Notes: a model not told the origin generated them from the sequence alone. Positions 44,335-53,347 are shown, numbered from the stretch's first letter. The stretch: DNA of 64,000 nt from Sphingobium jiangsuense (GCF_014196495.1 NZ_JACIDT010000008.1:1-64000); one strand, 5' to 3'. A program made the numbers and translations.

Positions 44335-45141
44335 ATGAACCCACTATTCCCACGCACCCGCTTCGGCTTCCTCGCGGCATCGGCGCTCGTCCTTGCCGGC
44401 GGCGTCCCGGCGCAGGCCCATACCTCCTATATGCTGCCCAACATCTTCACCGCCAACACCGAAGAGCATGTGACGGTCGAGAGCGCGTTCACCGAGAAGT
44501 TCTTCCAGCCTGAACTGGCGGTGGATTCGGTGGATTTCCATGTCATCCTGCCCGACGGCAGCCGCGCCGAGTTCGAAACGGTCAGCAAGCACCGGCAGGT
44601 CGTCATCCTCGAAAGCCCGCTGAAGCAGGACGGCACCTATCGTTTCACCACCGGCGTGCGGCGGGGCAGGGTGGGCAAGACGGCGCTGGTCGACGGCAAG
44701 TGGCAACCGGTGCGCGGCGACGCCGCGCCCGCCGGGGCGACCCAGGTGCGGACGAGCCAGACCGAAACCGTCGCCGACGCCTATGTCACCAGGAAGGGGC
44801 CGACGCGCGCGCCGGTCGACAGGCAGATCGGCCGGCTTGCGATCCAGCCCGTCACCCATCCCAACGACATCTATCTGGACGGCAAGTTCGACCTGAAGAT
44901 CCTGTTCGACGGCAAGCCGCTGGCCGACCAGTTGGTGGTGATCGATCGCGCCGGGGCGGACTATGACGAGGTGAAGTTCCATCAGGAACTGAAGACCGGC
45001 CCGGACGGCGGCCTGTCGCTGAAATTCGACAAGGCCGGCGTCTACGAGATCATGACGCGGCATCGCGCGGACGCGCCGGCGGGATCGCAGACCGACGAGC
45101 GCAGCTACACCACGTCGCTCACCTTCGAGGTTCAACGCTGA
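44335..45141 (+). CDS. DUF4198 periplasmic protein
   Basis: A 268-residue protein with a signal peptide ending P-A-Q-A-H, the mature N-terminus starting H-T-S-Y-M-L-P. This His-first start and the two beta-sandwich halves (V-D-F-H-V-I-L-P-D-G; I-L-F-D-G-K-P-L-A-D) match DUF4198 proteins, which are often beside metal uptake genes and include nickel- or cobalt-binding NikK-like members. Here it follows a TonB receptor and TonB. It may bind the metal or its complex in the periplasm. Confidence 0.87.
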   Translation: MNPLFPRTRFGFLAASALVLAGGVPAQAHTSYMLPNIFTANTEEHVTVESAFTEKFFQPELAVDSVDFHVILPDGSRAEFETVSKHRQVVILESPLKQDGTYRFTTGVRRGRVGKTALVDGKWQPVRGDAAPAGATQVRTSQTETVADAYVTRKGPTRAPVDRQIGRLAIQPVTHPNDIYLDGKFDLKILFDGKPLADQLVVIDRAGADYDEVKFHQELKTGPDGGLSLKFDKAGVYEIMTRHRADAPAGSQTDERSYTTSLTFEVQR

Positions 45142-45145
45142 GGCC

Positions 45146-45246
45146 AGAGCATGATCCACTCAACTGAAGCGATCATGCTCTGATTATCTTTTGTTTTCCG
45201 CATTTTCCGAGGCGTCAGGTGAGTCCATCTGACTTGAAAATGCTCT
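45146..45246. repeat. AGAGCAT-type intergenic repeat with two hairpins
   Basis: The element starts with an 11-bp inverted repeat (AGAGCATGATC at 45146-45156, GATCATGCTCT at 45171-45181) and continues to a second stem where CATTTTC faces GAAAATG before CTCT. It fills the space between DUF4198 and EF-hand genes. The edges AGAGCAT/ATGCTCT resemble the repeat after katG. I recall such elements scattered through alphaproteobacterial genomes. Confidence 0.6.
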
Positions 45247-45267
45247 AGTGTAGAAGAGGAGAATATA

Positions 45268-45768
45268 ATGAAAGACTATCTGAAATTCGCCCTTGCCGCC
45301 GTCGCGGCCGCAGGCGTCGTCTCGACCGCCGTCGCGCAGCAGGCGCCGCAGGGCCGCCGCGCGGGCGCCGCCGGAGCCCCCGCGACCATGGGCGACAGGG
45401 CTGCGCCGGGCCATGGCAAGGACGGCTTCGTGGAAACCCATGACGCCAACAAGGACGGCAAGGTGACCAAGGACGAGTTCTCCGCCAGGCGGGCGGACAA
45501 CTACAAGGGGCTGGACCTCAACGGCGACGGCCAGGTCACCGAGGTGGAATATGTGACCGAATATACGTTCCGCCTCGACAAGGAACTGGCCGAGCAGCGC
45601 GCACGCCAGATCCGTCAGGCGCATGTCCGCTTCGGCGTGCTCGACGCCGACAAGTCCGCGACCCTGTCGGCGGCCGAATTCAACGAATCGGGCAACCGCA
45701 TGTTCTCGCGCCTCGACAATAACAGCGACGGCGTGGTCGACGCCAGGGACACCGCCAAGGGCTATTGA
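45268..45768 (+). CDS. Exported EF-hand calcium-binding protein
   Basis: A 166-residue protein with signal peptide (F-A-L-A-A-V-A-A-A, cleavage near A-V-A-Q). Four EF-hand-like loops are visible: D-A-N-K-D-G-K-V-T-K-D-E-F, D-L-N-G-D-G-Q-V-T-E-V-E-Y, D-A-D-K-S-A-T-L-S-A-A-E-F (Ser replaces Gly) and D-N-N-S-D-G-V-V-D-A-R-D. It probably binds calcium in the periplasm. AGGAGA precedes the ATG. A terminator follows its stop. Confidence 0.92.
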   Translation: MKDYLKFALAAVAAAGVVSTAVAQQAPQGRRAGAAGAPATMGDRAAPGHGKDGFVETHDANKDGKVTKDEFSARRADNYKGLDLNGDGQVTEVEYVTEYTFRLDKELAEQRARQIRQAHVRFGVLDADKSATLSAAEFNESGNRMFSRLDNNSDGVVDARDTAKGY

Positions 45769-45822
45769 GCCCGGCGAACGGAGAGGCGCCCCGCGCGGCC
45801 GTGCGTGGGATGCCATCGACGG

Positions 45823-45866
45823 AAAGAGGCCCCGACGGTGCAAAACCGCCGGGGCCTTTCGCTTTG
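45823..45866 (+). terminator. Rho-independent terminator of the EF-hand gene
   Basis: AGGCCCC (45827-45833) pairs with GGGGCCT (45851-45857), with an inner CGGT/ACCG extension, followed by TTTCGCTTT. An A-run precedes the stem. Confidence 0.7.
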
Positions 45867-45958
45867 TCCGGCGGCCGCGACCGGAAGATCGTGCCTGCAT
45901 CGTCGGGGGGAAGCCGCGCGATCTGGTCGCCATCCGGCAAATTTCCGCTTGAGTTAAA

Positions 45959-45978
45959 CTAACTGATCATTCATTAAG
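45959..45978. promoter_or_regulatory. TetR-type operator, copy 1 (upstream of CoA ligase)
   Basis: CTAACTGA-TCAT-TCATTAAG: the two 8-base arms match as an inverted repeat at 6 of 8 positions. It is one of five similar palindromes in the 46-64 kb region. It lies about 190 bases upstream of the CoA ligase gene. Confidence 0.65.
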
Positions 45979-46165
45979 CTTCCGACTTCGGGAGAGGCGC
46001 GCGAATTGCGCGACGCGACAGGAGAAAGACGCCCGCCTTTGCCGCGCGGGCTCCATTCCTGCGTCCGCTTATGGTCGCGGGGCGGGAACCGCGCCGACGC
46101 TCCTCTCCCGGAAAATTCCAGACGGCCTTCCTGCGTGACGGCCGGGACGAGAGGGAGCTTCCATT

Positions 46166-47458
46166 ATGTCCTTGAAAGGACTTGACCTTATCGAAACCGC
46201 TTCACGGGATGAGCTGCAAGCCCTGCAACTGGAGCGGCTGCACCGGTCGCTGCGTCATGCCTATGAAGGCAATCCCTGCTATCGCCGGAAATTCGACGAA
46301 GCCGGGGTCCACCCGGACGATCTGCGCTCGCTGGGGGACCTGGCCCGCTTCCCCTTCACCACCAAGGCCGACCTGCGCGACGCCTATCCCTTCGGCTTTT
46401 TCGCCGTGCCGATGGAGCGGCTGGCGCGCCTTCACGCCTCTTCGGGGACCACCGGCAAGCCGACGGTGGTGGGCTATACCCGCAAGGATATCGAGACATG
46501 GTCGAAAATCGTCGCCCGGTCGATCCATGCGGCGGGGGGGCGCCCCGGCATGAAAGTCCATATCGCCTATGGCTACGGGCTTTTCACCGGCGGCCTGGGC
46601 GCGCATTACGGGGCGGAGGAACTGGGCTGCACGGTCATTCCGATGTCCGGCGGACAGACCGAAAAGCAGGTGCAGCTCATCAGCGATTTCCGGCCGGACA
46701 TCATCATGGTCACGCCCAGCTATATGCTGGCGCTACTCGACGAATTCCGCCGTCAGGGGCTGGACCCGACCGCAACATCCCTGAAAACCGGCATTTTCGG
46801 GGCGGAGCCGTGGACCGATACCGTCCGCCGGGAAATCGAGCAGAGCTTCGCGATCGATGCCGTCGATATTTACGGGCTGTCGGAAGTGATGGGCCCCGGC
46901 GTCGCGCAGGAATGCGTCGAGGCCAAGGACGGGCCGACCATCTGGGAAGATCATTTCTATCCGGAAGTCATCGATCCCGCGACCGGCGACGTCCTGCCGG
47001 ACGGGGCGGAGGGAGAGCTGGTCTTCACCTCGCTGACCAAGGAGGCGATGCCGATCGTCCGGTACCGGACGCGGGACCTGACCCGGCTGCTGCCCGGCAC
47101 CTCGCGCGTGATGCGGCGCATGGAAAGGATCGCGAGGCGGTCGAACGACATGCTGATCGTGCGCGGCGTCAACGCCTATCCCGGCCAGTTCGAGGAGCAT
47201 ATTCTCGGTTGTCCCGCCTTCTCCCCGCATTTCCGGATCGAGCTGACCCGGCCCGGCCGGATGGATCAGGTGCGGCTGAAGGTGGAGTTGCGGCCCGGCG
47301 CGACCTCCGGCGACGGGCAGGAGAATGCCCGGCAGCTTGCCCACCGGATCAAGACGATGATCGGCATCAGCGTCGCCGTCGACGTGCTGCCCCCCGATGG
47401 CCTGCCGCGCTCGACCGGCAAGGCGCAGCGCGTCGTGGATCTCCGCCCGAAGGATTGA
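46166..47458 (+). CDS. Phenylacetate-CoA ligase family protein (PaaK-like)
   Basis: A 430-residue adenylate-forming ligase. The ATP loop is S-S-G-T-T-G-K-P-T-V; the Y-G-L-S-E-V-M-G-P-G motif and the C-terminal R-S-N-D-M-L-I-V-R-G-V-N are hallmarks of PaaK. These enzymes activate aryl acids to CoA thioesters. The standard paa ring-epoxidation genes are not nearby, so the substrate may be another aromatic or arylalkanoic acid. It is followed by hydantoinase-type genes behind a similar operator. Confidence 0.93.
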   Translation: MSLKGLDLIETASRDELQALQLERLHRSLRHAYEGNPCYRRKFDEAGVHPDDLRSLGDLARFPFTTKADLRDAYPFGFFAVPMERLARLHASSGTTGKPTVVGYTRKDIETWSKIVARSIHAAGGRPGMKVHIAYGYGLFTGGLGAHYGAEELGCTVIPMSGGQTEKQVQLISDFRPDIIMVTPSYMLALLDEFRRQGLDPTATSLKTGIFGAEPWTDTVRREIEQSFAIDAVDIYGLSEVMGPGVAQECVEAKDGPTIWEDHFYPEVIDPATGDVLPDGAEGELVFTSLTKEAMPIVRYRTRDLTRLLPGTSRVMRRMERIARRSNDMLIVRGVNAYPGQFEEHILGCPAFSPHFRIELTRPGRMDQVRLKVELRPGATSGDGQENARQLAHRIKTMIGISVAVDVLPPDGLPRSTGKAQRVVDLRPKD

Positions 47459-47536
47459 GGCGCCCGCAGGACGGGATGCCGGCGCCGTCCCGTGGCGGGG
47501 CGAAACGGAGTTGACAGGCCGGAACCGTCTCGCTAA

Positions 47537-47556
47537 TGAACTGAATGAACATTAAG
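47537..47556. promoter_or_regulatory. TetR-type operator, copy 2 (upstream of hyuB-like gene)
   Basis: TGAACTGA-ATGA-ACATTAAG, a weaker copy of the same palindrome, ends 30 bases before the HyuB-like start. Each arm differs at one or two positions from the best copies. Confidence 0.55.
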
Positions 47557-47586
47557 TAAGTTATTGCATGAAAGGTGGAAGCCGCA

Positions 47587-49362
47587 ATGGATCAGCCTGC
47601 CCAGCTTGAGCCGCATATGCTCGCGATTTTGGCCCGCAAGTTCAACGTGGTCGTCAATGAGATGAACCACACCATCGAGAAAGTGTCCCGATCGGCGGCT
47701 CTCAATCTTTCCAAGGATTTTTCCTCCGCGATCCTGACCAATAGCGGCGACCTGTTCTGCCTGACGCAGGCCATTCCGATCATCGTCGCCTCGTGCAGCC
47801 TCGCGGCGCGGCAGATGACGGAGCTTTTCGACGATCTTCGGCCCGGCGACTGCTTTCTCAACAACTCCCCCTATTACGGGTCCAGCCATCATGGCGATTT
47901 CGCGTATATCGCGCCGATCTTCTACAAGGGCGAGCATGTGATGACCGCGCTGGCGGTGGCGCATCAGGCCGATATCGGCAACAGCCAGCCGACGACCTTC
48001 ATGCCGTTCGCCAAGGACCTCTACGAGGAAGGCGCGCTGGATTTCCCCTGCGTCCGCGTCCAGCGGGATTATGAGGATGTCGACGATGTCGTCCGGATGG
48101 CGAAGATCCGTATACGCAACCCGGAACAATGGTATGGCGACTATCTGGCGGCGGTCGGCGCGGTGCGCATCGGCGAAAAGCGCATCATCGAACTGTGCGA
48201 CCGCTACGGCGTCGATACCGTAAGGCAGTTCGTGAAGGAATGGCAGGATTATTCCCGCCGCCGGATGGTGGACGAGATCGGGCGCCTGCCCGCCATGACG
48301 CTGGAAGGCCGCAATTTTCACGATCCCATAGAAGGGCTCGCGCCCGACGGCATCCCCATTGCCGTGAAGATATCGATCCGGCCCGACGAAGGCAGGATCG
48401 AGGTCGACCTGCGCGACAACCTGCCCGCGATGGAATCCGGCTATAATCTGAGCGAGGCCACCACCCGGTCGGCGGTCGTCACCGGCATCCTCAACAATCT
48501 TTCCTCCGACCTGCCGCGCAACGATGCGGTGTATAATTGCATCGACATCCTCACCGCGGACAATGCGATCATCGGCGGCGTGAAACCGCCGTACAGCACC
48601 TCGATGGCGACGGTGGGGCTGGCCGGACGGCTGATCAACCTCATCCAGTCGCTGTTCGGGGAGCTGGGGCCGGACAAGGGGCTGGCGGAAGGCTCCAATT
48701 CCTTCCCGCCCAGCGTCGCCTCGGTCTGCGGCAAGGATTTCCGGTATAATGACCGTCTCTACGTGAACGCCGTCATCTACGGCTTCGGCGGCGGACCCGC
48801 GCTGCACGGCCATGACGGGTGGCTGACCTATCTCGGCCCGCCGGGCGGATGCCAGGTCGATTTCATCAGCGCGGAAATATTCGAGCTGAAGATGCCGATA
48901 CTGTTCGGTTGCTGCGAGGTGGAGCCGGACAGCGGCGGCGCCGGGCAATGGGACGGCGCGCCGGGCATCAGGTGCCTGATGCGCCCGCGGCATCATCCGG
49001 CGCTATGGTCCTATTTCCTCGATTCCAAGGTGTTCCCGCCCAAGGGCATCAAGGGCGGGCAGGCGGGCGCGCCGCCCGCCGCGTGGAAGGTGTCGGAAAC
49101 GGGCGAGGAAATCCCGCTTCCCGATATCGCGAGCGAGGAGATCAGGCCGACCGAGTGGATCGGCAGCCTGTGGGCGGGCGGCGGCGGTTTCGGCGATCCG
49201 CTGAAGCGCGACCCCGAAAAGGTCCGCTTCCGCGTCCGCAACGGCTGGGTTTCCGAGCAGAAGGCGCGCGACGTCTACGGCGTCGTACTCGACATGTCGA
49301 CCGAGGATTTCGCCGTCGACTACCCGAAAACCGAACAGCTTCGCGCGCAGCTCGCCAATTGA
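47587..49362 (+). CDS. Hydantoinase B/oxoprolinase-family subunit (HyuB-like)
   Basis: A 591-residue protein of the HyuB/acetone-carboxylase-alpha family. The H-T-I-E-K-V-S-R-S-A and D-F-S-S-A-I-L segments, F-L-N-N-S-P-Y-Y-G-S-S-H-H-G-D, the histidines of A-V-A-H-Q-A-D-I-G, and later G-G-G-G-F-G-D-P-L fit. Family members act with HyuA in ATP-dependent ring opening of hydantoins or 5-oxoproline, or as carboxylase subunits. No biotin or acetone-carboxylase gamma gene is beside it. The ATG is preferred over a GTG 12 bases upstream. Confidence 0.9.
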   Translation: MDQPAQLEPHMLAILARKFNVVVNEMNHTIEKVSRSAALNLSKDFSSAILTNSGDLFCLTQAIPIIVASCSLAARQMTELFDDLRPGDCFLNNSPYYGSSHHGDFAYIAPIFYKGEHVMTALAVAHQADIGNSQPTTFMPFAKDLYEEGALDFPCVRVQRDYEDVDDVVRMAKIRIRNPEQWYGDYLAAVGAVRIGEKRIIELCDRYGVDTVRQFVKEWQDYSRRRMVDEIGRLPAMTLEGRNFHDPIEGLAPDGIPIAVKISIRPDEGRIEVDLRDNLPAMESGYNLSEATTRSAVVTGILNNLSSDLPRNDAVYNCIDILTADNAIIGGVKPPYSTSMATVGLAGRLINLIQSLFGELGPDKGLAEGSNSFPPSVASVCGKDFRYNDRLYVNAVIYGFGGGPALHGHDGWLTYLGPPGGCQVDFISAEIFELKMPILFGCCEVEPDSGGAGQWDGAPGIRCLMRPRHHPALWSYFLDSKVFPPKGIKGGQAGAPPAAWKVSETGEEIPLPDIASEEIRPTEWIGSLWAGGGGFGDPLKRDPEKVRFRVRNGWVSEQKARDVYGVVLDMSTEDFAVDYPKTEQLRAQLAN

Positions 49363-49379
49363 TCAAGGGGTCGTAAATC

Positions 49380-51455
49380 ATGCGTTTCAGAGTGTGCTCA
49401 GACGTTGGCGGTACGTTCAGCGATCTGTTCGTCTTCGATCAGAATTCCGGGGAATGGGATATCTTCAAGGCGTTCACCGTCCCCAGCAAGCCCAGTGACG
49501 GCGTGATGGCCGGCCTGCGGCAGGCGGCGGATCATTATGGGATGGACCTCAAGGATTTCCTGGGGGACTGCGTGTCGCTCGTCCATGGATCGACGGTGGC
49601 GCTCAATGCGCTGATCGAAGGGAAGGTGGCCAAGGTCGGGCTGATCTGCACCAGGGGGTTCCGGGATATATTGACCACCCGCGAGCAGGGGCGCAGCGAG
49701 CCCTTTTTGTGGAAAGTCGATTATCCCGAACCGTTCGTGCCGCGCTATCTGACGCTGCCGGTGACGGAGCGGATCAATTCCGAAGGCGGCGTGGAAATCC
49801 CGCTCGACGAGAATGAAGTGCGCGAGGCCGTGCGCCAGCTGCGGCGCTATGATGTCCAGGCGATCGCCGTCGCGCTCATCTGGTCGATCACCAACGCCAG
49901 CCACGAACTGCGCATCGGCGAAATCATCCGGGAGGAATGGCCCGAAGTGCCGGTGGTGCTCAGTTCGCAGCTCAACCCCATATTGCGCGAATATCGCCGC
50001 ACCTCCTCGGCGGTCGTGAACGCGTCGCTGCTCGACGTGATCAGGAGCTATGTCGCCGATCTTCAGGCCCAGCTGAGCGACAATGGCTATACGCAGCCAC
50101 TGTCGCTGGTCACCTCGGCCGGCGGCATCGTCAGCGTCGGCGACATGATGGAACGGCCGATCTTCAGCATCAATTCCGGCCCTTCCATGGCGCCGGTCGC
50201 CGGCCAGACGGCCGTCCAACTCGAACATGATATCGACAATGTGCTGATCGTGGACATGGGCGGCACCAGCTTCGACGTCAGCGTCGTGCAGGACGGCAAG
50301 ATCAACCTGTCGCGGGAAATCGTGATGGGCGGCTGCTTCCTCGGCGTCGATCTGGTGGACAGCCGCAGCGTCGGTTCCGGCGGGGGCAGCATCGCCCGCG
50401 TCGATTCCGGCGGGCTGGTGCATGTCGGGCCGGAAAGCGCCGGGGCCAATCCCGGCCCGGCCTTCTATGGCCGGGGCGGCACGCGGCCGACGGTCAGCGA
50501 CGCCAATGTCGTGCTCGGCTATCTGGATACCGGCGCGTTCGCCAGCGGCGGCACCCGGCTCGACCCCGCCCTTGCCCACAAGGCGGTGCAGGAGCATGTC
50601 GCCGATCCGCTGAAGCTGGATGTCGCCCAGGCGGCGTTCACGATGTGGAGCACCGTCAACAACAACATGATCTCCGCGATGCAGGACCTCGCCATTTCGC
50701 GCGGCATCGACCTGCGGGAATTCATCGTGGTTTCGGGCGGCGGCGCGGCCGGCATGCATATTCAGGCGATGGCGATGGAATTGGGGATCAGGGAATTGAT
50801 CATCCCCAAGGCCGCCGGGGTGCTGAGCGCCTATGGCGGGGCTTTCGCCGATCTGGTCAAGGAGTTCAGCGCGATCAACTTCGTGGAAAGCGACCGGTTC
50901 GATTTCGACGGCGTCAATGCGCTGCTCGCATCGCTGGAGGACAATGCGGTCGCCTTCCTCGATCATCACGGCATAGCGCAGGCGGATCGCCGCCTCGAAT
51001 TCTATGTCGAGGCGCGCTATCCCGAACAGATCTGGGAATTGTCCGTTCCGCTGCGGTCGGGCCGCATCGCCGGGCCGGACGATCTCGACGCGCTGGTGAA
51101 CGGCTTTCACGCCATTCACGAGAAGATGTACGCGGTCAACGATCTGAGCCAGCCCGTCGAATGCCTCCAGTGGAAGGTCCGCGCCATCGGCCGGACGCCG
51201 AAACCGGAAATCCGCAAGCTGCCGTTCGGCGGCGAGGAATGCGCGCAGGCGATCAAGGGCACCCGCAAGGCGTTCTTCAAGGAATATGACGGCTATGTCG
51301 ACACGCCGGTCTATGACGGCACCCGGCTGACCCATGGCAACCGGATAGCAGGCCCCGCGATCATCGACGAGCCGACGACCACCGTGGTGGTGCTGCCCGG
51401 CACGCATATGACGATCAGCGAATATGGAAGCTATATCGCCCGGTTCGCGGACTGA
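49380..51455 (+). CDS. Hydantoinase A/oxoprolinase-family subunit (HyuA-like)
   Basis: A 691-residue protein with the ASKHA-type ATP-binding start D-V-G-G-T-F-S-D-L-F-V-F-D, H-G-S-T-V-A-L-N-A-L, and second nucleotide motif V-D-M-G-G-T-S-F-D-V-S. G-A-N-P-G-P-A-F-Y-G-R-G-G lies in the middle. HyuA binds ATP and pairs with HyuB encoded 17 bases upstream. Together they may hydrolyse a cyclic amide or imide, or carboxylate a ketone; acetophenone-carboxylase subunits are related. The substrate is unknown. Confidence 0.92.
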   Translation: MRFRVCSDVGGTFSDLFVFDQNSGEWDIFKAFTVPSKPSDGVMAGLRQAADHYGMDLKDFLGDCVSLVHGSTVALNALIEGKVAKVGLICTRGFRDILTTREQGRSEPFLWKVDYPEPFVPRYLTLPVTERINSEGGVEIPLDENEVREAVRQLRRYDVQAIAVALIWSITNASHELRIGEIIREEWPEVPVVLSSQLNPILREYRRTSSAVVNASLLDVIRSYVADLQAQLSDNGYTQPLSLVTSAGGIVSVGDMMERPIFSINSGPSMAPVAGQTAVQLEHDIDNVLIVDMGGTSFDVSVVQDGKINLSREIVMGGCFLGVDLVDSRSVGSGGGSIARVDSGGLVHVGPESAGANPGPAFYGRGGTRPTVSDANVVLGYLDTGAFASGGTRLDPALAHKAVQEHVADPLKLDVAQAAFTMWSTVNNNMISAMQDLAISRGIDLREFIVVSGGGAAGMHIQAMAMELGIRELIIPKAAGVLSAYGGAFADLVKEFSAINFVESDRFDFDGVNALLASLEDNAVAFLDHHGIAQADRRLEFYVEARYPEQIWELSVPLRSGRIAGPDDLDALVNGFHAIHEKMYAVNDLSQPVECLQWKVRAIGRTPKPEIRKLPFGGEECAQAIKGTRKAFFKEYDGYVDTPVYDGTRLTHGNRIAGPAIIDEPTTTVVVLPGTHMTISEYGSYIARFAD

Positions 51456-51489
51456 CCTCTTCCCCTTCCAGACAGCAGCGAGGCGGCGC

Positions 51490-52302
51490 ATGAAAATTGC
51501 CAGAGTCGAGCATCGGGGCCGGATTTTCCACGGGGTCATCGATGGCGAGGTCATCCGGGCGCTGCGGCGCGATCCGTTTTCGGGCGAGGGCGGATATCGC
51601 GATCCCGAAGAGCTGGTCGATGAAGGCTCCTGCGTGAACCGGGCGGAGGTGCGCCTGCTGCCGCCCTGCGTGCCGGGCAAATATATCGGCATCGGCGTCA
51701 ACTATCGCGAAACGGCGCGGATGATGGGGATGGCGATCCCGGACGAGCCCCTCGTCTTCGTGAGGCCGACCAGCTGCATCGTCGCGACCGGCGAAGATAT
51801 CGTCCTGCCGCCCGGCGCCGAGGTCGTTTCCGAAGGGGAACTGGCGGTGGTGATCGGTCGCCGGGGCCGCCATGTCGATGAGGAGGAAGCGGGCGAGCTG
51901 ATATTCGGATATACGCTGACCAACGATCTGATGAGCGTGACCCGCTATCATCTCGACGGCGGCAATCCGACGCTCGCCAAGGGCTATGACAGCTTCGCGC
52001 CCCTCGGCCCCCATATCGTCACGGACCGGCTGGAAGAGGGCTGCGAACTGGCGACCTGGCTGAACGGCGAGCAGGTGCAGGGCGGCCATAGCAGCGACAT
52101 GATCTTCAGCATCCGGCGCTGCATCAGTCATGTCTCCCGCTTCATGACGCTGATGCCGGGCGACATCATCGCGACCGGCTGCCCCCCCGTGCCGGTCAGG
52201 GTATCGGCGGGCGACAGGATCGAGGTGCGGGCGGACGGGCTGGGGCCGCTCGTCAATAGGGTGGTGGCGGCGCCGGACGGTATCGACGAGACGCGGATAT
52301 AG
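51490..52302 (+). CDS. Fumarylacetoacetate hydrolase (FAH) family protein
   Basis: A 270-residue FAH-family hydrolase or decarboxylase. The fold start is I-G-I-G-V-N-Y; metal ligands sit in V-S-E-G-E-L-A-V-V-I-G (two Glu) and G-Y-T-L-T-N-D-L (Asp), and P-G-D-I-I-A-T-G is the C-terminal motif. Members cleave C-C bonds of diketo acids or hydrate 2-oxo-enoates. The start follows G-A-G-G-C-G-type ribosome sequence 35 bases after the HyuA stop; the longer frame overlaps HyuA. Confidence 0.9.
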   Translation: MKIARVEHRGRIFHGVIDGEVIRALRRDPFSGEGGYRDPEELVDEGSCVNRAEVRLLPPCVPGKYIGIGVNYRETARMMGMAIPDEPLVFVRPTSCIVATGEDIVLPPGAEVVSEGELAVVIGRRGRHVDEEEAGELIFGYTLTNDLMSVTRYHLDGGNPTLAKGYDSFAPLGPHIVTDRLEEGCELATWLNGEQVQGGHSSDMIFSIRRCISHVSRFMTLMPGDIIATGCPPVPVRVSAGDRIEVRADGLGPLVNRVVAAPDGIDETRI

Positions 52303-52350
52303 GCCTTTACATCATATCGACAGTATAGATGAGAAAAGAAGGAGTAGAAG

Positions 52351-53154
52351 ATGTATTATCCCGGTCTGGAAGGCAAGAATGTTCTGTTGATCGGCGGTCA
52401 TTCGAATCTGGGACAGCATGTCACCTTTCATTTTGCCGAATCCGGCGCGAACATCGTCATCGGCGCGCGCGACACCCGGCGGGCCGAGGAAGTGGCGGAA
52501 AAGGCCCGCTCGCTCGGCAAGGGCTCGGTTCAGGTCGTCGCGGTGGACGCGACCGACTGGGCCTCGGTCGAAAACGCCGTGAACACGACCCGCGAGCTGG
52601 GCAGCGTGGACGTGCTCTATCATGGCGTGGCGTGGGACATATTGTGCCATTTCCTCGATCTCGACCCGGCGCTGTGGGACAAGATCTACGAGCAGAATTT
52701 CAAGAGCGTCCTTACCGCCTACAAGATCGTCCTGCCGATCATGATCGAGCAGAAGGACGGTTGCATCATCACGATGAGCAGCGTCATGGGGCGCAAGCCG
52801 ACGCCGATCGAGCCCGTCTACGGCGCGCTGAAATCCGGCCTGATCCATCTGGCCCAGACGCTCGCGCTGGATGTCGGGCAGCATAATGTGCGCATCAACG
52901 TCGTGGCGCCGGGCGGGACGCCCCCCTCGGACCTCAGCCAGGTGAGCGCGAACAGCTGCTTCCGCGGCTTCATGGACGACATGGAGCAGTTCCGCGCGGT
53001 CGAAAAGCAGCTGGCGGCGGAGGTTCCGCTGCGCCGCCTCGCCGCTCCGGAAGAGGTGTCCCACGCGGTGCTGTATCTCGCCTCTCCCGTCACCGGCGGC
53101 TTCCAGACCGGGCAGGTGCTGGGCGTGGACGGCGGCGTCTGGATGCCCCGCTAG
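52351..53154 (+). CDS. Short-chain dehydrogenase/reductase
   Basis: A 267-residue classical SDR. The cofactor motif is altered: G-G-H-S-N-L-G in place of T-G-x-x-x-G-x-G. The triad is Ser in M-S-S-V-M-G with Y-G-A-L-K (Tyr-x-x-x-Lys). It ends G-Q-V-L-G-V-D-G-G-V-W-M. It most likely oxidises or reduces a hydroxyl/keto group in the same pathway. AAGGAG precedes the ATG. It is the last gene before a structured repeat and the TetR gene on the other strand. Confidence 0.92.
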   Translation: MYYPGLEGKNVLLIGGHSNLGQHVTFHFAESGANIVIGARDTRRAEEVAEKARSLGKGSVQVVAVDATDWASVENAVNTTRELGSVDVLYHGVAWDILCHFLDLDPALWDKIYEQNFKSVLTAYKIVLPIMIEQKDGCIITMSSVMGRKPTPIEPVYGALKSGLIHLAQTLALDVGQHNVRINVVAPGGTPPSDLSQVSANSCFRGFMDDMEQFRAVEKQLAAEVPLRRLAAPEEVSHAVLYLASPVTGGFQTGQVLGVDGGVWMPR

Positions 53155-53297
53155 GGGCGGGTCGACATCCAGCCCATGCGGGCCTGCGAACCGCGCTTTT
53201 CTGTGCTCCGGTGCTCACGGACCTTCAAGTCCGCTGCGCTCCGGTGCTCGAACATCACGCTTCTCGGCTCCACCTGAACTGCATGTCGACCCGCCCC
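53154..53297. repeat. GTGCTCCGG-type structured repeat bounded by a 15-bp inverted repeat
   Basis: GGGGCGGGTCGACAT (53154-53168) and its exact reverse complement (53283-53297) bound 114 bases that contain two near-copies of a GTGCTCCGGTGCTC unit. The element lies between convergent SDR and TetR genes. I recall GTGCTCCGG-type units as a dispersed sphingomonad repeat. It may act as a terminator or be a small non-autonomous element. Confidence 0.65.
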
Positions 53298-53347
53298 GGA
53301 CAGAATTTCCGGATGCGTCGACGCACGCAGTCGATGGCGGTCAAGTG

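Larger units (their letters stand above)
45769..46165. other. Intergenic region: terminator plus promoter/operator of the paaK-like gene
   Basis: About 400 bases without a gene. The first third holds the EF-hand terminator. The middle carries the TetR-type palindrome at 45959-45978. The rest is leader, with a GC-rich palindromic piece (gcgcgaattgcgcg type) near 46000 and GAGGGAG before the CoA ligase start. No small ORF is supported. Confidence 0.6.
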
